Below are positions 59,391 through 64,000 of a DNA stretch of 64,000 bases, in pieces (the first letter of the stretch is position 1; each line of letters opens with the position of its first letter). A model generated the notes under the pieces. It was not told the DNA's origin. It did no database searches and worked only from the letters and a program-made list of their open reading frames with translations. Source of the DNA: Silvimonas amylolytica (GTDB lineage Bacteria > Pseudomonadota > Gammaproteobacteria > Burkholderiales > Chitinibacteraceae); the NCBI RefSeq assembly GCF_014645555.1, contig NZ_BMLY01000005.1, positions 124,001 through 188,000 of the forward strand. The letters are read 5' to 3'. A program made the translations under genes and the position numbers.

Positions 59391-60998
59391 TCAAGGCACG
59401 TTTCTGGTGAATATGGCTAACTGTTGTTCGGCCAGATTAACGCTGTCAGATTTAAGCTGAACATTTCCTGGCCTGGCGTTCGTGTAAAGAAGCTGCCATT
59501 GGCCTTGCCATGCGGTCGGTAAGGCTGCGCTGGCGGTTCGGCGGCTATAGTTGAGCGCCACCAGGAGTTGGGTTTTGTCTTGTTCGCGAACAAAGACAAA
59601 CACCGGGTCATCATCATCCGAAAGGATGCGCAGGCTGCCCGTTTGTAGCGCGGGCTGTGCCTTTCTGAGCGCGATCAAAGCCCGGTAGGTTTCCAGCAAC
59701 GAGCCAGGTTTGCCGTTTTCAGTGGCAACATTGGCCGTCACGTGATTCTGCGCCAGGCTGCGAAATGGTTGAGTGGTACTGAAGCCGGCATGCGCGCTGT
59801 CGTCCCAACTCATTGGGCCACGCAGACGTTGATCGTCCCATTTCACGGGCTCGCTGAAGGTCTGGCCAATTTCTTCGCCGTAATACAGGAATGGAATGCC
59901 CGGCAACGTGAGCAAGGTGGCGGCAGCCAGTTGTTGCGAAGGAACGTCTTCACTCAATTGCTGGGCTACACGCGGACCGGCAAAACTATCGTGGTTAGAG
60001 AGGAACGTACCCATGCTGGCCACGGGTTTTTGTTTCAGATACGCCGGCAGCGTGTCCATCACACGCCCCATCTGCACGCTTTTGAGAATGGCGTTCTGTA
60101 AACCGAATGCAAACGCGCTGCCGGCGGAGTCACTGGCGGAAAACTCCACCGGGTAAGCTGGGGCCTCGGCCACCATGTAGCGCTTGCCGTATTGATTCAG
60201 CAGGTCATGCACCTGGCGCATGATGTTGTGATTCTCTGGCTGGCCTTCCCAGGCATTGGGGCCGTTTTCGACCAGCGCGCCGACCGCATCGAAACGGAAT
60301 CCATCCACGCCCCGGTTTAGCCAGAACCGCAGATTATCCAGGTGAAATGCCAGGACATCCGGGTTGCGGAAATTGAAATCCGGCATGGATTGCGCAAACG
60401 CCCCGTAGTAATAACCCCCAGCCTTGCCGGCGTACCACGGGTCGCCACCATAGGTTTGCCAGCCGGTGGGCTTGGTGTTTTTCCAGACATACCAGTTACG
60501 CCACGGTGAGGCGGCATCATTGTTGGCCGCCACAAACAGCGGGTGGGTATCCGCACTGTGATTGATCACGTAGTCCAGGATCACGCCGATGCCGCGCTTG
60601 TGCGCTTCTGCGACCAGGCGGTCGAAATCAGCCAGAGTGCCGTAATCGGGTTCGATATTGCGATAGTCCGCCACCGCATAGCCGTGATCGTGATCAGCGC
60701 TGCGGTAAATGGGCAGCAGCCAGATACCGGTAATACCCAGCGACTGCAGGTAATCCAGTCGCCGGGTCAGGCCATTGAGATCGCCAATGCCATCGCCATT
60801 GCTGTCTTGATAGGCACGCACCAGGATTTCCATGAACACCCCTTGCTGGGCCCAGTGTTCTGGCAAACCACTGTTGTGGATCTGTGGTTTGACCGGGCTG
60901 AGATCTACGCCGGGTGGTGGTTCGGCTGCGGGCAGGGGCTGGCCCAGCAACAGAGCGGTCAGACCGGCAACGCTGAGCAAGGAACGGGAAGAGTTCAT
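59391..60998 (-). CDS. secreted GH13 alpha-amylase/alpha-glucosidase
   Basis: Exported glycoside hydrolase of 535 aa. Signal peptide to about residue 25 (LPAAEP). GH13 regions: DYVINHSAD (region I), GFRFDAVGAL with nucleophile D237, MVAEAP with acid/base E278, and FLSNHDSF with D337. The SNGDGIGDLNGLTRRLDYL calcium-type loop and QSLGITGIWLLPIY are typical of the oligo-1,6-glucosidase/trehalose synthase-like clade, and DYGTLADFDRLV also fits. The C-terminal domain is a beta sandwich. It probably breaks down maltodextrins outside the cytoplasm. A terminator follows. Regulation is not evident. Confidence 0.92.
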   Translation of the reverse strand: MNSSRSLLSVAGLTALLLGQPLPAAEPPPGVDLSPVKPQIHNSGLPEHWAQQGVFMEILVRAYQDSNGDGIGDLNGLTRRLDYLQSLGITGIWLLPIYRSADHDHGYAVADYRNIEPDYGTLADFDRLVAEAHKRGIGVILDYVINHSADTHPLFVAANNDAASPWRNWYVWKNTKPTGWQTYGGDPWYAGKAGGYYYGAFAQSMPDFNFRNPDVLAFHLDNLRFWLNRGVDGFRFDAVGALVENGPNAWEGQPENHNIMRQVHDLLNQYGKRYMVAEAPAYPVEFSASDSAGSAFAFGLQNAILKSVQMGRVMDTLPAYLKQKPVASMGTFLSNHDSFAGPRVAQQLSEDVPSQQLAAATLLTLPGIPFLYYGEEIGQTFSEPVKWDDQRLRGPMSWDDSAHAGFSTTQPFRSLAQNHVTANVATENGKPGSLLETYRALIALRKAQPALQTGSLRILSDDDDPVFVFVREQDKTQLLVALNYSRRTASAALPTAWQGQWQLLYTNARPGNVQLKSDSVNLAEQQLAIFTRNVP

Positions 60999-61157
60999 GG
61001 GTGTCCTGGATTGATCGCAAAATAGATGAAAAGCATATTTTCAAACCGGTTTGGGTGGCCATAAGGTATGGCACCTGGTACGCGTGATCCATTCACCACG
61101 GTGATGCCGGTTTCAGCTACATTTGCCAGAAGCATAAACATCGACAAAGGTATACGC

Positions 61158-61844
61158 ATGATCACGGTGCATCACCTGAACAATTCCCGCTCGCAGCGCG
61201 TGTTGTGGTTGCTGGAAGAACTGGGGATTGAGTACGAGATCAAATTCTATCAGCGTGACCCGGCCACATTGCTGGCACCGCCCGCACTACGTGCCATTCA
61301 CCCGTTGGGCAAGTCGCCCGTGATCACAGATGGCGATATCACCGTGGCGGAGTCTGGCGCCATTGTTGAATACCTGCTGGACCAATATGGTGAAGGCTAT
61401 CTGCGGCCTGAACCGGGTACGCCAGCGCGTCGCCAGTTCACTTACTGGCTGCATTATGCGGAAGGTTCCGCCATGCCTTTGCTGCTGATGAGTCTTGTGT
61501 TTGGCAAGATGCCTGAGCAGCCCATGCCGTTTTTTATCCGGCCCATTGTGCGAGGCATTGCCGACAAAGTGCGCCGGGTATTTCTGGCACCGCAATTGAA
61601 AACGCATATGGATTTTGTTGAGTCGCAACTGGCGGCCACGGGCTGGTTTGCCGGAGACGAGTTTTCTGCCGCAGATATCCAGATGAGCTTTGTGCTGGAG
61701 GCCGGCGCAGCCCGGGGTGCTACGCAAGGCAGACCCCATATCCAGCACTTTCTGGAGGCCATCCACACACGCCCCGCTTACCAGCGCGCGCTGGAAAAAG
61801 GGGGACCGTTTACCGTTACAAGCCTTGCTGCTGCTAAAGCGTGA
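61158..61844 (+). CDS. glutathione S-transferase
   Basis: Cytosolic GST of 228 aa. Start at ATG 61158, where the thioredoxin fold begins (MITVHHLNNSRSQRVLWLLEELGIEYE; Ser in NNSRSQR is the likely catalytic contact). Glutathione site residues include NP/HPLGKSPVITDGD and ESGAIVEYLLDQY. The helical C-terminal domain (about 90-220) has WFAGDEFSAADIQMSFVLE. Frame upstream of this start is unrelated. Detoxification is likely, substrate unknown. Neighbours, a divergent amylase gene and a TPR protein, give no hint. Confidence 0.9.
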   Translation: MITVHHLNNSRSQRVLWLLEELGIEYEIKFYQRDPATLLAPPALRAIHPLGKSPVITDGDITVAESGAIVEYLLDQYGEGYLRPEPGTPARRQFTYWLHYAEGSAMPLLLMSLVFGKMPEQPMPFFIRPIVRGIADKVRRVFLAPQLKTHMDFVESQLAATGWFAGDEFSAADIQMSFVLEAGAARGATQGRPHIQHFLEAIHTRPAYQRALEKGGPFTVTSLAAAKA

Positions 61845-61985
61845 GTAGCGGCTAGCCATAACAAAAACGATTTGCTTGGACAAGTCAGAATACGGTTGTC
61901 AGCCTCCAGTCATGTAATTCTTGTATGGTGGCAGGATTCGGAATAGGCTCTGCCGTGTTTAATTCTTTTGACTGGTTTCCTGCAA

Positions 61986-63002
61986 ATGCAATCGAGCAAG
62001 CTCGCCGATATAGCGGCACTGATCGGTGAGAGCGAGCGGCTGACTTACGCAGATGCCGACGAGTCGCTGCGCCTTGCCCATGAGGCCGTCCGCCAGATTG
62101 TGCCAGGGACGGATGCGTTGCTGGCGGTACGTGCACTGCAACGGTGCGCGACCATGCAGCTGATTTTTGGCCAGATGCACGAGGGCCAGGCGTCTTTGCT
62201 CAAGGCGCTGACCATCGCCGAAAAAGAGGATTTTGACGCGATTCGCGGCGAAATCATGCAAGACATGGCCGCTGTGTACTACACCATTGGCGAGTACGAC
62301 GACGCCATTGATTACTGGTCAGATTGTCTTGATCCTGCCAATACCGCATTCACAACCGAAACGCGTGTTCACTCTCATATTGGTCTGGGCCAGATTTACT
62401 TTGCCCACGAGAACTACGAGATGGCGCTGTCCCATCATCGTCGCGCGCAGCGCATGGCGGGCACGACTTTGCCCGAAGTGTTGCGTTGTCGCGTGCTGAT
62501 CAACGTGGCTACTGATTGCCTGCGTCTGGAGAAACTGGAGGACGCAGAAGAAGCGCTGGAAGAGGGGCTGGTGCTGGCGCAGTCGTCCGGTCAAAAAGAA
62601 TATCAGGAAGAAATCTGTGTCTATCGCGCCACGGTGGCGATGGATCGCGGCGATCTTGCTTCCGCGGCCGAATGGCTCAAACGTGCGGAATCGATTGAAC
62701 ACGTTTGCCTGTGGGGCCAGAACTTGCGGTTGTTGGCACGCGGGCGTTTGCATGTGATCAATGGCGAGTTCGAGTCTGCACACAAAGTGCTGCACAAAGC
62801 GCTGGATCTGGCCGGTGAGATGGGTATCTCACACAAGGCCTATCAGGCGCATCACTTGCTGGCGCAGACTTATACCCATCAAGGGCAGGTGGCGGAAGCC
62901 GAGCATCACCATAAACGGTACCTGGAAATCTTCAACCGTATCGTCCGTCCTGGCACCTATAGCCGTTTGCAGCAACTCGAAACCCGCATTGGCGACGCCT
63001 GA
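61986..63002 (+). CDS. TPR-repeat protein
   Basis: A 338-aa helical protein with about seven TPR units (LADIAALIGESERLTYADADESLRLAHEA, GEIMQDMAAVYYTIGEYDDAIDYWSD, HIGLGQIYFAHENYEMALSHHRRAQRM, VATDCLRLEKLEDAEEALEEGLVLAQS). Start chosen at ATG 61986; a TTG at 61968 is also open and neither has a strong ribosome site. No signal peptide, enzyme domain or HTH is seen. Similar TPR blocks form the N-terminal part of some GGDEF or kinase proteins, but no such domain follows here. Function unknown, probably a protein-interaction scaffold. Confidence 0.72.
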   Translation: MQSSKLADIAALIGESERLTYADADESLRLAHEAVRQIVPGTDALLAVRALQRCATMQLIFGQMHEGQASLLKALTIAEKEDFDAIRGEIMQDMAAVYYTIGEYDDAIDYWSDCLDPANTAFTTETRVHSHIGLGQIYFAHENYEMALSHHRRAQRMAGTTLPEVLRCRVLINVATDCLRLEKLEDAEEALEEGLVLAQSSGQKEYQEEICVYRATVAMDRGDLASAAEWLKRAESIEHVCLWGQNLRLLARGRLHVINGEFESAHKVLHKALDLAGEMGISHKAYQAHHLLAQTYTHQGQVAEAEHHHKRYLEIFNRIVRPGTYSRLQQLETRIGDA

Positions 63003-63112
63003 CCTCGCAAGGGCTTGATGTAGGGGCCATTGGCGCCCATCTGTAATGCACTGCTTATTCCAGACATGCGCCTGTGCGGCCATGCATTCAGTGCCATTGC
63101 GGAGCCTCATCC

Positions 63113-64000
63113 ATGACCCCTTTTACTTTTCACAATCCTACCCGGCTGCATTTTGGTGCCGGACAGATTGCGCGCCTTGCCGATGAAATCGCCCCAGGTA
63201 GCCGTGTTTTGCTGGTCTACGGCGGGGGCAGCATCAAGAAAAACGGCGTGTATGACCAGATCCGTGCTGCGCTGGAGAACGCCGACATCACCGAGTTCGC
63301 CGGTATTGAGCCCAATCCGGAATTCGATACGTTGATGAAGGCCGTAGAGATCGGGCGTGAATTCAAACCGGACTGGATCATTGCTGCCGGTGGTGGTTCG
63401 GTCTCTGACGGCGCCAAATTCATTGCGGCTGCCATTGCGCTTGATCCAGCGATTGATCCCTGGTTGATCGTGGGTAACCGCATCAAGCTGGAAAGCGCGG
63501 TGCCGCTGGGCGTGGTATTGACCCTGCCCGCGACCGGATCAGAGAGCAATCTGGCCTCAGTGGTGACGCGTTCTGCCACACAAGACAAGCTTTCGTTCAA
63601 GAACCCGCTGGTGTTCCCGCGTTTTGCGGTGCTTGATCCAACCGTTATGGCCAGCTTGCCGCCGCGGCAGTTGGGCAACGGCGTCGTGGATGCCTTCGTA
63701 CATACCACTGAGCAATATCTCACTTACCCGGCAGAGGCACGCATTCAGGACCGGTTGGCGGAAGGAATCCTGGCCACATTGGCAGAGCTTGGTCCGGCAC
63801 TTCTGGATGGCGTGCATGAAGAAGCACGCGCCAATGTGATGTGGGGTGCCAATCAGGCCTTGTTCGGGCTGGTGGGGGTGGGCCAGCCGCAGGATTGGGC
63901 AACCCACGCGATCGGCCATGAACTGACTGCCCTGTACGGACTGGATCATGCCCAGACGCTGGCGGTGACATTGCCCTCTTTGTTGCGCCATTGCCTTGAT
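63113..64000 (+). CDS. iron-containing alcohol dehydrogenase, YqhD-like (3' end outside window)
   Basis: NADPH-dependent aldehyde/alcohol oxidoreductase; 296 codons are present before the window ends. ATG at 63113. The nucleotide-binding GGGSVSDGAKF is near residue 98, with LVYGGGSIKKNG earlier. Metal ligands are DAFVHTTEQY (Asp and His), HAIGHELTALYGLDHAQ (two further His), matching the four ligands of YqhD. Family use: broad aldehyde reduction during oxidative stress. It is separated from the TPR gene by 110 bp. Complete sequence would be needed to check the C-terminus. Confidence 0.88.
   Translation, partial: MTPFTFHNPTRLHFGAGQIARLADEIAPGSRVLLVYGGGSIKKNGVYDQIRAALENADITEFAGIEPNPEFDTLMKAVEIGREFKPDWIIAAGGGSVSDGAKFIAAAIALDPAIDPWLIVGNRIKLESAVPLGVVLTLPATGSESNLASVVTRSATQDKLSFKNPLVFPRFAVLDPTVMASLPPRQLGNGVVDAFVHTTEQYLTYPAEARIQDRLAEGILATLAELGPALLDGVHEEARANVMWGANQALFGLVGVGQPQDWATHAIGHELTALYGLDHAQTLAVTLPSLLRHCLD

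Noticed and set aside
1-64000. CRISPR arrays, tRNA/rRNA genes, insertion sequences and prophage
   Set aside because: Looked for spaced direct repeats, cloverleaf-like stretches, transposase motifs and terminal inverted repeats; none convincing by eye.

Overview
The window reads as a stretch of free-living, motile, Gram-negative chromosome. Base composition is high in G+C (roughly 60% by eye). Gene content (outer-membrane porin, PgaABCD, SiaABCD, CheD-containing chemotaxis cluster, class A and class D beta-lactamases) and the general look of the proteins suggest a betaproteobacterium, perhaps in the Neisseriales/Chitinibacteraceae. That placement is inference: there is no rRNA gene here to settle it. 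I see no tRNA, rRNA, CRISPR array, prophage or insertion sequence.

Layout. 1-3.2 kb (minus): porin, periplasmic binding protein and start of a permease, a sulfonate/taurine-type uptake operon with a candidate sigma-54 promoter. 3.5-5.2 kb: flavin nitroreductase and a methyltransferase. 5.3-6.3 kb: CAP-domain lipoprotein. 6.9-17.5 kb: one long chemotaxis operon (mcp, cheY, STAS protein, cheA, mcp, two cheW, cheR, cheD, cheB) ending in a response regulator with an EAL domain. 17.5-23.5 kb: ArsB-type permease, two adjacent proteins with papain-like 'NC' domains (one fused to an HdeD-like membrane domain), a deacetylase-like lipoprotein and an S41 peptidase lipoprotein. 23.7-29.9 kb: Cache chemoreceptor with a sigma-28 type promoter, dkgB, TPR-methyltransferase plus PhyH-type dioxygenase, CWC protein, SDR. 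30-33.3 kb: MFS pump with divergent TetR regulator and two operators, a small ORF, Tat-type class A beta-lactamase. 33.5-36.5 kb: two tandem FlxA-like small proteins, M14-like peptidase, alpha/beta hydrolase.

36.7-46.7 kb is a biofilm block: siaABCD (phosphatase, kinase, phosphoprotein, diguanylate cyclase) followed by pgaABCD for poly-N-acetylglucosamine, with a manA-like remnant between them. PgaC/PgaD are known c-di-GMP receptors in E. coli, so the neighbouring cyclase is a plausible local input. 46.9-53.7 kb: thioredoxin-like protein, divergent zinc-type binding protein and COG0523 GTPase sharing two identical operator-like palindromes, glutathione peroxidase, TPR/2OG dioxygenase overlapping a class D beta-lactamase. 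53.7-64 kb: GAF-GGDEF protein, ABC-F ATPase with an upstream micro-ORF and competing hairpins, AAA+ activator with an altered GAFTGA loop, a second HdeD/papain-like fusion, secreted alpha-amylase, GST, TPR protein and a YqhD-like alcohol dehydrogenase cut by the window end.

The most interesting material is the HdeD-fused papain-like family (two copies, plus a soluble relative next door), the ABC-F leader, the sia-pga pairing and the paired metal-type operators. Coordinates and starts were worked out by hand; where a start differs from the longest frame the reason is given.
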